A stretch of 64,000 bases of DNA from Cryptomeria japonica. Taxonomy: Eukaryota; Streptophyta; Pinopsida; Cupressales; Cupressaceae. A model generated the notes under the pieces. The model did not search any database, was not told the origin of the DNA, and saw only the letters and a list, made by a program, of their open reading frames with translations. Each line of letters begins with the position of its first letter. The first letter of the stretch is position 1. This document shows positions 22,867 to 34,262 of the stretch, piece after piece. Position numbers and translations under genes: made by a program. The stretch is taken from NCBI RefSeq assembly GCF_030272615.1, contig NC_081409.1, positions 880,613,220 through 880,677,219 on the forward strand, in the 5' to 3' direction.

Positions 22867-23185
22867 ATGACTGCGGTTTCCCGTGAAGGCATTGGGTGAT
22901 CTCTGCCCCTGCAGAAAAGAGGATGAAAGGACTCCCATATGGGATTGATGATCAGAATCTCGTATGGACTATCTTTTCAAGGTCAGAATAGCGGAGGAAA
23001 TTTCAGCACTTGGAAGGAGAATGTAAACATATGCCGGCACGTTGCAGAGGAGAATTGATAACCTCGAATATGGGTTGATTTTGTAGGGATTTGGTTGAAT
23101 TAGGAAGTCTCTAGAGTTCCAGATTGCTTATATTAGCTAAGTGGATTTTGACTGCAAGACATACTTACAAGTATAGAAGCAAAAA
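22867..23185 (+). other. LINE spacer between ORF2 and the third ORF
   Basis: Non-coding stretch inside the LINE, with no recognised motif. Confidence 0.5.
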
Positions 23186-23779
23186 ATGGTGCATTTCCTA
23201 GGACTTAATTGTTCAAACTGTGAGGTTCCTCTGGAGTTTCAAATCAAGGATTTGTTTGAAATGATGGATTTTGGCTACGATGCCATTAGGGGGATGGTAG
23301 AATGCTCCCTATGTCTTGATAGGCATTGGTGCAATGGTGAAATCTATGAAGCGATCCTTGCACCCATGGTGGATATCCTAGAATCTAGGGATAAATGTGT
23401 AGAACTGATAGAGGACTTTGTTAAAAAGGAAAATGGAGACATTGTTGCAAAGGCTATTTATGACCTGGCGGAAGGTAGCAAGAACAACGTGCTCAAGGTC
23501 TACTTCAGCCCTGAAAACTATTTTGGGGATACAAAGGAAGATAGTGACGAGGAGGAAGGAAGCTGCAAGGAGGATGGTAGAGAGAAAGAGGAGTAAAGGG
23601 AGAGAGCAAGAGTGTTTGTCAAGGAAGTGTGGCAACAATTCAAAAGTGGGGTCCTCAACAAAGATCTTGCTCCCTTCAGAAGGTTTGCTGATTCAGAGGA
23701 GTGGTGGTTGTCTGAGTCATCCACAAGGAAGCTAAATGATCTGGGTGACTACGCGATTGTCATTTATCAAATTATGTAG
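23186..23779 (+). pseudogene. Third ORF of the LINE, unknown protein (one in-frame TAA)
   Basis: I do not recognise this protein. The frame from ATG 23186 runs 136 codons to TAA 23594-23596 and continues open to TAG 23777-23779, so the original product may have been about 197 residues. It has four Cys in the N-terminal half (LNCSNCEVP and VECSLCLDRHWC), which could bind a metal, then an acidic stretch (DSDEEEGSCKEDG) and a Trp-rich C-terminal part (SEEWWLSESS). It lies between ORF2 and the poly(A) tail, inside the target duplication, so it belongs to the element. Alternatives are a captured host fragment or a chance frame; the length and the acidic tail make pure chance less likely. Confidence 0.5.
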
Positions 23780-23998
23780 AGTTAGAAGTTTATCAGACTA
23801 GTAGTGTGTATCTATAGTTCTAGTGTTGTTTTGTTGATAGGAGTCATTTATATATTGAAGCTCTTAGGTTATTCTGTGGGGCTGGGTCTGTCTTGATTGC
23901 CAGGGAGACTGGCAACCAATTTAGGAGTGAATACATATTGTAATGTTTTACTGGGAAATAGAGGGAGCTATCCCCATTTAAGATATCACTTACCTTTT

Positions 23999-24023
23999 AA
24001 AAAAAAAAAAAAACTAAACTTTT
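23999..24023 (+). repeat. LINE poly(A) tail and right target-site duplication
   Basis: Fifteen A (23999-24013) run into AACTAAACTTTT (24012-24023), matching the left copy at 17410-17421. Confidence 0.85.
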
Positions 24024-24525
24024 GATTATTTCTATTATTGTTCAGTTTTTTATTAATTAATTTTTTAAATATTTCAATTTAAAAAAAAAACATGGAAAAG
24101 ATTGAACTAAAAAATCCAAAGAAATGAATTAATGCTAATTTGAGCAAGTTGAGAAATGAGACTTTCAATTTATATAAAAAATATATAATGAAGAAAAAAT
24201 TGCAGTTTAGATACAAAATATAAAATTAAATGAGACACAACAGTTCATCCAGTTGAAGATCTTCATCGTTTGAAGATAGCCAATATCTGAAGCCATCATC
24301 CAATTCAAGGTATATTCATAAAATAAATTATTCAGCTAGAGAGTAAGTCTCCCAAGAAATACAAATTTAATCGCTGACACGGTCCTTGTGAAACATTACC
24401 TGTCTGTGAGGTGTGGAAACAAAACAATTTTTTTTAATATGAGTATAAAAATAAATCCCCATGGAATCCACGTGCACCTTAGGGTTAGGGTCATTACTGA
24501 CAGGTATAGTTCAATTGTATTTTAT
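24024..24525. other. AT-rich spacer
   Basis: No coding signal. Poly-A runs and short degenerate blocks only. Confidence 0.5.
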
Positions 24526-25539
24526 ATCTGAATTTTTCAATGAATTGCATAATTTCGTAGGTCAAATTTTTTGGTCAGATCTTACTGTCATTCTTGCCAT
24601 CCCAGTCAAAGGTAGGAGATAAGAAAATTTTGGTTTCCCTCAAGGTTGGAATTTTCTTTTCCTTAATAATTTTGATGGAGGTCCAGACCTGCGAGTTGTT
24701 AGCTCAGCAAGGGCATGAAGCCCATGAGCTGTTAGTCTAGCAAGGGCCTGCACGAAGTAGTTTTTCCTTCATAATTGATTCATGCTTCTCAACTAAAATT
24801 TATTGTTATTGTTTAATATAGTTTAAAATATTTTTTTTTTGTATGTTTATTAAGATTTGTAAAATATATATTTTTTTAATTTATTTATAAAAAAAATGAT
24901 TATGATTGAAATGACCATTGTACCAAATAGATCTATATAAAATTTATTTGTAATGATGACCGACTTACTCTAAATTGAATAATAAAAATAGAATAATCTT
25001 TTTTTTTTTTTTTTTTTTTTTTTAAATCTGAATTTTTCAATGAATTGGATAATTTTGTAGGTCAGATTTTTTTGTCAGATCTTACTGTCATTCTCACCAT
25101 CCCAGTCAAAGGTAGGAGATAAGAAAATTTTGGTTTCCCTCAAGCTTGGAATTTTCTTTTCCTTCATAATTTTGATGGAGGCCCAGACCTGCGAGCTGTC
25201 AGCTCAATAAGGGCATGAAGCCCATGAGTTGGCAGTCCAGCAAGGGCCTACACGAAGTAGTTTTTCCTTCATAATTGATTCATGCTTCTCAACTAAAATT
25301 TATAGTTATTGTTTAATATAGTTTAAAATAGTTTTTGTTTTTAACTATTCTTTAGTCTTTATATAAGATTTTTTTTTGTTTGTTTATTTAGATTTGTAAA
25401 ATATATATATTTTTTAATTTATTTATTAAAAAAATGATTATGATTGAAATGACCATTGTACCAAATGGATTTATATAACATTTATTTGTAATGATGATCG
25501 ACTTACTCTAAATTGAATAATAAAAATAGAATAATCTTT
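24526..25539. repeat. 500-bp tandem duplication with a 25-T run at the junction
   Basis: Copy 1 is about 24526-24998 and copy 2 about 25026-25539, shifted by exactly 500 bases at the left end and 538 at the right because copy 2 has a 38-base insertion (TTTTTAACTATTCTTTAG region). A run of 25 T (24999-25023) separates them. Each copy contains two imperfect ~33-base sub-repeats around CAGCAAGGGC (24686-24748 and 25186-25248). Confidence 0.9.
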
Positions 25540-26123
25540 AATCACACTTATATTAATAAATAATAATGAATTCTTGTATTTGGTTCATGTCAAGATCTTA
25601 TAATAGACATTCATTTTATAGGGTCTAAAAATTTCAAATCATGATTAAACAATTTCTACTTATTTAATTAAAAGTAAAGTATTATAATAAATATATATTT
25701 TTACATAAATTTAAAAATTAATTTTAAAATATTGATTTTCCTTACAAATAAATTTACATTTTTATAACTCTATAACTATGATATAAATTTCAAAATATTA
25801 TAAATAATGAATATTTACATTAGAGGAAAAGATATCATGAAATACCTCCAATAAAAGAGTTAAATCACTTTGTTACTAGAATATAAATTTAATCTTATAG
25901 TTTTAGGTCTCCCAAAAATCACGGCAATTTAACATTGAAAGTTATATTTTATTTTATTATATAAGTAATAAATTCAATTTTATAACTAATTCATGATAAA
26001 TAAATAAAATATCATTAATGTGTAAAAATAATCTTATCTTTGTACTAAAAATTAATCACATGTATCAATAATAAAATTATATTTTGAATTGTTATACAAG
26101 TTATAATTTGAATTATCTGAATT
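25540..26123. other. AT-rich spacer; its right part is copy A of an ancient duplication
   Basis: From about 25985 the sequence (AACTAATTCATGATAAAT...) matches 30702 onward. No coding signal. Confidence 0.55.
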
Positions 26124-26128
26124 GTATG

Positions 26129-26443
26129 TGTTAGAGTAATATTTTATTAGTTAATAATTATTTATTTAATTATTAGTCTATTATACTCTATGCTTAAGCT
26201 AAACTTAGGAATCTTATAATTCTTTAGGGTTTTGAGTATCCTTTTATAAGGATTCTCTCTTTGTATTTTCAAAACAACTATAATTATTGAATTGCATTCT
26301 TGTTGCATAATCAATATGACTCCTCTTTTCTGGATCTCTGAATTTTGGCCTCCATAGCTTTTTCTACTTCTCTCCTTCTGTGACAGGTTTGCATGTAGGT
26401 GATCTTTGGGCGCTGTAGAGTTATTTTTTCCTCAACTCCAATA
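26129..26443 (+). repeat. 5' LTR of the small element
   Basis: Starts TGTTAGAGTAA and ends CTCCAATA, directly followed by the primer site. Contains the TTTTATAAGG motif near 26251 as a possible TATA box. Confidence 0.9.
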
Positions 26444-26460
26444 TGGTATCAGAGCTTAAG
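26444..26460 (+). other. Primer-binding site (tRNA-iMet type)
   Basis: TGGTATCAGAGC, the canonical plant site, followed by TTAAG, directly after the 5' LTR. Confidence 0.9.
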
Positions 26461-28070
26461 ATCTACATGCCCCTGTTCTCTTCATGAGAGTTTTTGTGCT
26501 TTGTTCTTCAAATCTGTGTATTCGAAGGTTTGTGCAGTTTTTTTTTCCTATTTCTGGGGGTAGCTGATTTTTCGGTACATTTTGGTGCCAAAAGGACCTC
26601 ACAGTTGGATTCATAAAGCTGATTCCATGAATTTTGATATATAATTTGCCTATTTTCGGTGATAGGGGCATCTGGGACATGATTTTTATTGGCACATTTT
26701 TCAAGGCACCAAAATCTGTACGGCTGTACCTGCAAATGTCTCATAAAATTTTCATAAAAAAATAAAGTAAAAAAATAACCGTCTTTATGCCCTACAAGAG
26801 GGTTTTTTTTTCTTTTGGTCGTAACTTGGTCATACGGAGGCACTTTTTCAAAAACCTTATATTGTCGGAAAGCTCTCTCTGAGCTCTATCTAGATTTGAA
26901 AGTTTGAACTTTTGATTTTGTTTTTCGGATGGATTTTGTTTCTGCCAAAGCCAGAGGTTTCTTTTTTCACTTTGGGAGACATCACTTGAGCATCCGAACT
27001 CCGTTTTTCAAAAACTTTATATTGTTAGAAAGCTTATTCTGTGTACTTTCCAGTCATAAAAGTGTTCTTTCCAGATTCTTCTCCAGTTATATTTTATTCA
27101 GTTTTTTGTTTTTCAGCACTCTGGTGAATATCTTGGATGTTTCAGATTCTGGGATCTCTTTCTTTGAGTAGGATGTCTCATCTTTGGCTGTTCTTTCTAT
27201 TTCCAGTCTTCTATTTCTTATTATCATTGTAGCATTTTATTTATGTAGACACACTGAAATAAAGTGCCACCATGCATTGCATACTTGGGATTTTGCACAT
27301 CTTGTGCCTTATTGTACATGCACTACTTATAAAGTGCCATGGGGGGTTGATGTATGCCTTTTGTTTTCCATCTACCTTTATCAAGCGAGTGTTTCTTCCA
27401 TGACATTAGCCTCATGATGTGTGTCAAGTGAATGTTCCCTCCATGACACTATGTACTTTCTTTGCACCTTTGATGTTCATGGTTCTTTGTCATGCATTTC
27501 TTGTTGGCTGTTCTTTTCAGTGTACCTATCCCTCTCCCTTTTTAACATTATGGGGAGGTTTTTCCTGTTGTTCTAATGCTTCCTTGGTTCAATTGATATT
27601 CTCTTCAGGCTTTGGTGTTTCATGCCATCTGTATCTTCGAGTTCAGTTGTTTTCTTTCGTTTGCCTTTTGATTCGAATAGTGTCATTTGAGGGCACTCAT
27701 GCAGATTACATTCTTCTCTACCTAGTCATGTTCTATTTCAGTGGAGGTTCTTCAGATTAGCAGTTACTCTTCGACAGTGTTTGCAACTATTGCATGCTTC
27801 AATGGTGTTCTTCATTCTCTTCTTTGTGTTCCTATCTTCTGGAACACTCTTGTTTGGGAGCTTCTTAGTCTTTCAGTTGAGCTTTCATCTCTTCTTGGAG
27901 AGGAGTTTTGTTCCCACGGGGTTTTCTCCTTTTTCTCCACTTTACAAAGATTTTATTGTACTTGGGTACCTCATCAGGCCTAGTTGTCGGGACCCATTGT
28001 TGCTTTCCTACATTTTTTTCATGCTTTTTTAGTCCTTAGTTATTTTTTAGCTACTACCTAAGTTCATCTT

Positions 28071-28409
28071 AAGGGGGGGTGTTAGAGTAAAATTTAATTA
28101 GTTAATAATTATTTATTTAATTATTAGTCTATTATACTCTATGCTTAAGCTAAACTTAGGAATCTTATAATTCTTTAGGGTTTTCTCATTTAGGGTTTTG
28201 AGTGTCTTTTTATAAGGATTATCTCTTTGTATTTTCATAACAACTGTAATTATTGAATTGCATTCTTATTGCACAATCAATATGAATCCTCTTTTCTAGA
28301 TCTTTGCATTTTGGCCTCCATAATTTTTTTGCTTCTCTCCTTCTGTGGCAGGTTTGCATGCAGGTGATCTTTGGGAGCTGTAGAGTTGATTTTTTCCTCA
28401 ACTCCAATA
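28071..28409 (+). repeat. Polypurine tract and 3' LTR of the small element
   Basis: AAGGGGGGG (28071-28079) then TGTTAGAGTAA (28080). The LTR ends at 28409 with CTCCAATA, followed by the GTATG duplication. Confidence 0.9.
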
Positions 28410-28414
28410 GTATG

Positions 28415-29790
28415 TGTCTCATAATCACATCAACTCAATATTGATTGCTATATTTTAACTTATTGTACAAATTATAAATCTAAGTGTATGACATAGTCAA
28501 GACATAATCTTTGGAAAACATCACGTGTGTGTGAACCATCAACTTTTATTGGATATTTCCAGCATATTTCTAAAAAACTCATTCCCAAGAAATCTAGCTA
28601 AAGTAGTAATGAAATAATATGTCCCAAGATCACATAAACTCACTACGGGAATTTTTATTTTTTTTTAAAGTGAAGGTCTAGACCTGCGAGCACGACAGTC
28701 CAGCAAGGGCACGAAGCCTGCAAGTTGCCAGCCCAGTGAGGGCCTTTGGAAAGTATTTTTAAATTTATTGTTGAAATTGAAAATTAAATTGTATGCTTGT
28801 TAGGTCTCTCCAATCACACAAACTCTATATTAGTAGCTATACTTTAATCTTCTATAAGAATTACAAGTTCAATTGTATGACTAAAATTCAAGGTACAATA
28901 ATTGAGAAACATCACTTATGTGTATCCCTTAATTTTTTTTTATAAATTTAGTACATGTGTATAAAATATCAATGTCATGAAATCTAGATGTACAAATAAT
29001 GGTGATAGATATATTTTAATCAATTGTAGATAATATATATTCAATTGTATGAGGTTAGAGCTTTGAATATAACATCCACTCAATACAAATAGCTAGATTT
29101 AAACCTATTTTATAGATTACAAATTCAATGTATGGTTGACTCAGAACATAGTATTTGGAAAACATTTCTATTACTGTGATATTATATTCTCATTACCATA
29201 AGTTAATCAGAGATTCATTAATTAGAAATTTATTGTCCTTTATTTAATTGTCATTCTTATCTTTTAGGATAAGATTTTGTTTCATCCACTAATGGAAAAT
29301 GTAGAATGCGTATCATATCATATTGTTTTTATTTCAAAAATTAGTATTCATGAATTGCACTTATTATACATTTATTGTTTTTTAAGAATTTTTTCTCATG
29401 TACAACAAATATTGCAAAAGAATTTCTCATTCTAGCATAGCATTAGTGCTCATAGATTTGCAAGCTTCTAAAAATTTTGAGATTTTTTTCCTAAGGTTGT
29501 AATTGATAAATCATAGGTATTTGTAAGATTTTGGATGAGTCTATAAGACATATAAACCTTAGGGTTGCCTATTTAAAAATCAAATTCAAAGTTAAAAAAA
29601 AAGGTAATTTTTCATCCATTTGAATATTTATATCTTTGAATTTTTTATATTATATGAAATTTGTATAGATGTACAAATACATACTATTTTGTATTGATAC
29701 AATCATCATTACCGCTTTAGATCTTTGATTTCTAGCACATGCACTAGTTTATTCAACATAGTTTTCTTGTGGTTCACATTATTTATTCAT
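28415..29790. repeat. Ancient duplicated AT-rich segment, copy A
   Basis: Aligns by eye, with drift, to 30891-31178 plus 34263-35170. Shared blocks include TTAGGTCTCTC(C/T)AATCACAC, CAAGGTACAATAATTGA and TTTAGGATAAG. At 28681-28745 it holds a third copy of the GACCTGCGAG / CAGCAAGGGC module absent from copy B. Confidence 0.7.
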
Positions 29791-30700
29791 AGTTATAAAA
29801 TTTATACACGTGTTTTTATATATTACTAGTGGCCTACACAATCCAATTTTTTCATCAATGATCACTTATATATTTTGAAGTGATCTATGAAAATTTGATG
29901 GTAATTTGAATTTTTTCACTTTAAGGTTGTAGTCATATGTAAACTGAACATTCTTAACTATGTTTTAGTTATCATCTTCATTGCAATCCGAATTAGTACC
30001 ACCCAAACCTTTCACCACAACCAAAGGGTTAACAACAAGTCAATTTTTGAAGCTCCACCTCTACATCACCACCATTAATAGAAAGAACCCTTTCACCACC
30101 TTTGTGAGTGGCACCACCGACCTATCACACAACCCTTGAGTTTTTGGTCACAAAAGTGGTAGATTATTTTTTGCCATAATTTTCGCATATGGTGTCAATT
30201 TTTCAAAATAGATAGTGGTTAGAAATATAGTTTTAAGAATTATCTAGTGGAATTGGTCATTTGAAAAAAAATATTATTGGTTCATTTTACTATTGATTAA
30301 TGTTAGATTGTCTATTTTTTTCTAAGTTCATAATTTTTTATCAAAATATATAATTTTTAGGATTACTGAGATGTTGGAAAGAGTCTAGCTCTATATAGCC
30401 ATATATTTTATTTTTATAGATTCAAACCAAGTTTATTATATTTAAATTTATGATTTTAAGTTTTTTATTAATTTAAATTGTACATATTTATATTTGAAAA
30501 ACTTGTTTACAAAAGTTGGTGGAGAGGGGTAAAAATACTTTAAAAATATATATAAAAGAAATGTATAAACAATAATCAATTTTTAATTGCATTCCAAAAA
30601 AAAAAAAATATTTTAAACTTCAATTTTTAAAAATATTGTAAAAAGCTATTTCCCTATTACCTTAATAATCCTACCCAAAGTTTTTAATTCTTAAATGTTT
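29791..30700. other. AT-rich non-coding stretch
   Basis: No coding signal. A CACCACC-rich patch near 30000-30130 has no stable frame. Confidence 0.5.
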
Positions 30701-31178
30701 TAATAACTAACTCAGGATAAGTCTTTAAAAAATATCATTATTTTGTAAAAATAATGTGATATTTGTATTAAAAATGAATCACATGTATCAATAATAAAAT
30801 TTTAAATCTTCCAAATCATATCAACTTAATATTGATAACTATATTTTGACTTTTTATGCAAATTATAATTTCAATTATATGAATTGTATGTCTCCCAAAA
30901 TAACAACCTTAGGAAAACATCACCTATTCGAAAAATTATAACCTCTGGAAAACATCAAGTGTGTGAACCTTCAGCTTTTATTGGATATTCCCAACATATT
31001 TCTAAAAAGTAATTCCCATATATTAGTTGAACTAGTAATGAAATATTATGTGTCCCAAGTTCACATAAAATCACTATCAAAAAACATTTTTAATTTATTG
31101 TTTAAATTGTAAATTAAATTGTATGATTGTTAGGTCTCTCTAATCACACCAACTCTTTCATGGTAGCTGTATTTTAAT
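30701..31178. repeat. Ancient duplicated segment, copy B, left part
   Basis: Matches about 25985-26128 joined to 28415-28845, skipping the small LTR element. It therefore preserves that element's empty target site at 30886-30890. Confidence 0.7.
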
Positions 31179-31491
31179 TATTAGAAATATGGGTATAGAA
31201 GACAGAATACTCAAACAAAATATTACTTTCTCTATATTTCAACACTCAATACATGGCTAATATATAGCCACTTACATAGCCAAACAACCTCCTATTTAAT
31301 AGGGAGTTGTTATAACAAATATCTCAGAATATCATTCATGGGTATAACACACTAACATGTAACTATTGTGATATATTGTTATTTCAACAATATATACAAC
31401 TAACCATCCAAACCTATATTAGTGAGTTGTTTATTAACAACATCACTATTATAATAGTAATTATCTTTCTACATATACATAATTACTAACA
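31179..31491 (-). repeat. Left LTR of the minus-strand element
   Basis: Aligns with 34021-34262. It contains a short inverted repeat (ACAACCTCCTATTTAATAGGGAGTTGT) missing from the right LTR. Confidence 0.75.
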
Positions 31492-32499
31492 CTTCAAATA
31501 AAATGTAAACATTAATTTTCCTAACATTCCCTCCCTTAATGTTTACCTGGTAGAAAAGCATTCACACACTATTCTGATGTATGCTCACCCTTGTGGCATG
31601 TCCAATTATGTGACTCATGACCTATGAATCCAAAAGAAAGACTCTCCTCCCATGGTTTTAAATAGGCTTACCACTAACCTTGACATGAACAAGAACCTTC
31701 ACTCCTTTGTTCACCTTGTGTGGTTTTTTGGATCCTCCCACAAACCCTTTGAAGATCCATGAACTGACTTACTTTGGTGCTTATATGTCTCCAACATTAG
31801 TGGAAAATATAAGAATTGCAACACACAAAAAACATACATCTATGAGAGCCAATGGAATGATTTCACATTACATCTATGAGAACCAAAGGTTGTTCTCAAT
31901 TACAGTCATTGTTGTTGATCACTGGCACCTAATCTCGAACAACATAGGAAACTGCCACTACCACTAGAAGTTACCCTTTACTTTAGCTAATTTAGCTTGA
32001 AATGGAAATGGAACATTGATGTTATGTACCCCACAATATGAAATTTTCACTTATTCACACCACATAGGAGCACTAAAAAGGAAATAAATCACATAAAACT
32101 GCATACCAATGTCTAGATCTTGCTGCACATGATCATAATTGTTAGTGAACATATTCAGTAGAAGATCATCTTCTAATGAAGTATGGCAGACAAAGGATCT
32201 TTGTAGTTAGAGGATCATGGACGTTAGATGCTTTCCTATACAATTGCCCATCCAGCATCCAGCAAACTGTGCAAAGTAGAAAACCAAAAAATACAACTTC
32301 TACCTATTCTTAAAAAGAATACAACTTGAATCAAAGTTTGGTTAACACACAAAATAGCTCCGAACAACACCTCCTTATTGTTGAGATACATGTGTCTCAA
32401 CCTTACAATTTTTAGTAAATAGTTCCAAATGTAGTTGGGAGGTTTTGCATGTGTCAGTGCCTTGGAAAAGGGTATTTGAGTTGTCAAAAGATGCCTTGT

Positions 32500-33080
32500 C
32501 CATAGTATAATATAGGAGGGCCATTTTTAGAGATTATATGACACATTTCATGTTAGTTATGAGGGGCAAAAATACGGGATAAGAGTTTGGACGTGACTAA
32601 CTATTTTTAACCTGGTTTTCTTATCTTGGAAAAACAAATGTCAAGGATGGGCAACACATGTCATGGAGGTTTTGCCCATGGTATTGTAAAACCACAAATG
32701 GTTTCTAGGTTGTAAAATTCTTATATAATGAGGGCTTGGAGATGAGTTTGCATGATGGAGTTTGGTTTGCAAGGCTGGGTGCAAGAAGGATGCTAGCGAA
32801 GTCTCTCCGAGCTTGAGTTGAGGTGATGCTATTGTAAGAACTTGCATTGCAAGTGTATTGTAATCTCTTGTTGATTCGTTAATATACGATGCAATTTTTA
32901 GAGTGTGGGGTTTTTCACTCGTATGGGTTCTCCCCACGATAATCATTGTGTTATGCGTTTCTTGTTTTATTTCTACTCTATTTTCTTCTTGTGATCTCTA
33001 TGATAGTTAAGTTGAAATTTGCAAAATCGTCCTCTCAAGATTAGCGTAGGAAGTGTTTCCGCACACCTTTACTTCCTTAC
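32500..33080 (+). mobile_element. Possible solo Copia-type LTR (ends uncertain)
   Basis: CTTATATAATGAGG near 32731 as TATA box, CATTGTAATCTCTTG-like poly(A)-region text and a GGGTTTTTCAC...GGGTTCTCCCCACG block are typical of the R-U5 part of plant Copia LTRs. No partner LTR and no clear target duplication were found. Confidence 0.35.
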
Positions 33081-34020
33081 ACTTATTGACCAAAAAATCA
33101 ATGATATGAACATAGAGGCTGCACCTCACAAATAATGGAACTGAAACCTTTTGCATTCCACATATAAAAACTATGATCCACCTTTAGATTGGGTGAAAAA
33201 AAAAAACTGGCCATTCAAAATGGAAATATTCTCCCCTTATCATAGGCGCAGAATATGATCGGGCTGATATCATATTAGCAATATTGTCTAGAATTTCACA
33301 GGTTATATATATGACTAATTTAAAAATTATTGGATCGTATATATTGACATGTTATTTTTTTCTAAAAGTTTGTATATATGACACTTCAAATTATTAATAA
33401 ACTATTAAAAATTATAATAGGTAATATATATTATATAGTATTTTAATTTAAAATATTGATATATATTATTTTAGAATGTTTATTATAAAAATATAAATCT
33501 ATTTAAAAAATAGTAAGATATATTTGTTTCTAATTTTATAATATTTAAATATGATTTTTCAAAAAAAATTTATTTTCTTATATGAATTTATTTTTTAAAT
33601 ATTTTTAAGAAGATTGTCTCAAATATCAATTTAGAAACTTGTCATAACTCCAATACTAAAATATAATTGTTTCTAATTTTTAAAATAATTAATATGATTT
33701 TTTATAGCTATTTCTATTTTCTATTATAAATATATATTATGTTATAAATTTTCCTATTTATCAATAAAATACACGATTGTAATTATACTTCGCTTTTTTC
33801 ATTATTGATGAATTTGGAGAGGGTTCAAATATTAATGTAAAAAGGAAAAAAGCATGATAGTAAGATAGTAATGAAATGTGGCTATTCATAGAAGGACAAG
33901 ATAGAGAACGGTTTTTTTTTTTTTTACAATTAATATTTTTCTTAAAATCTCAAACGAAAGGCATTGAAATTACCAAACCGTAAAAAAAAAGTGATATGAC
34001 AACTAACAGCTAGTGGTGGC
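33081..34020. other. AT-rich non-coding interior of the minus-strand element
   Basis: Long A/T runs; no recognisable coding sequence. Confidence 0.45.
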
Positions 34021-34262
34021 TATCAAATTCCAGGGTAGAGAAGGCAAAATAATAAAAAACAAAATAATATGTGCTTTATATTTCAACACTCAATACATGG
34101 CTAATATATAGCCACTTACATAGCCAATCACTAACTATTGTGATATATTGTTATTTCAACAATATATACGACTAACCATCCAAACTTTATTAGTGAGTTG
34201 TTTATTAATAGCATCATTATTACAATAGTAATTACCTTTCCACATTTACATAATTACTAGCA
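34021..34262 (-). repeat. Right LTR of the minus-strand element
   Basis: Shorter partner of 31179-31491, lacking about 71 internal bases. Ends ATTACTAGCA. Confidence 0.75.

Larger units (their letters stand above)
17422..24011 (+). mobile_element. Near full-length plant L1-type LINE with RNase H and a third ORF
   Basis: The element is bounded by a 12-bp target duplication and ends in a 15-A tract (23999-24013, overlapping the duplication). It holds ORF1 with a CCHC knuckle, ORF2 with endonuclease, reverse transcriptase, RVT zinc-binding region and an archaeal-type RNase H, and then an extra reading frame before the 3' end. The 5' leader is only 12 bases, so either the insertion was slightly 5'-truncated or the leader is very short. 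L1 elements with RNase H are known in plants. Many stops make this copy inactive. Confidence 0.9.
26129..28409 (+). mobile_element. Small non-autonomous LTR retrotransposon (2.28 kb) with exact ends
   Basis: LTRs 26129-26443 (315 bp) and 28080-28409 (330 bp) are nearly identical; the size difference is one 15-base insertion (TTTTCTCATTTAGGG region). Target duplication GTATG flanks both sides (26124-26128 and 28410-28414). Primer site TGGTATCAGAGCTTAAG starts at 26444 and a polypurine tract AAGGGGGGG ends at 28079. The roughly 1.6-kb interior has no gag or pol; its open frames are short and Phe/Ser/Leu-rich. Two leader repeats resemble the Copia leader at 11.3 kb, so it is probably a Copia deletion derivative moved by proteins from elsewhere. 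The undisturbed target is visible at 30886-30890 in the paralogous copy. Confidence 0.9.
31179..34262 (-). mobile_element. Degenerate LTR element in minus orientation
   Basis: Left LTR 31179-31491 (313 bp) and right LTR 34021-34262 (242 bp) share long blocks such as TTTCAACACTCAATACATGG and GGCTAATATATAGCCACTTA. The right one lacks about 71 internal bases. Flanks TTAAT (31174-31178) and TTAAA (34263-34267) are a plausible target duplication. On the minus strand the LTR starts TGTTAGTAATTATG and a purine tract AAGGGAGGGAA lies near 31527-31537, which sets the orientation. The interior has no convincing gag or pol. Copy A of the surrounding duplication has the uninterrupted site near 28843-28850. 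Confidence 0.7.

Noticed and set aside
26929-28032. Frames in the small LTR element as gag or pol
   Set aside because: Phe/Ser/Leu-rich, no knuckle, protease or RT motif.
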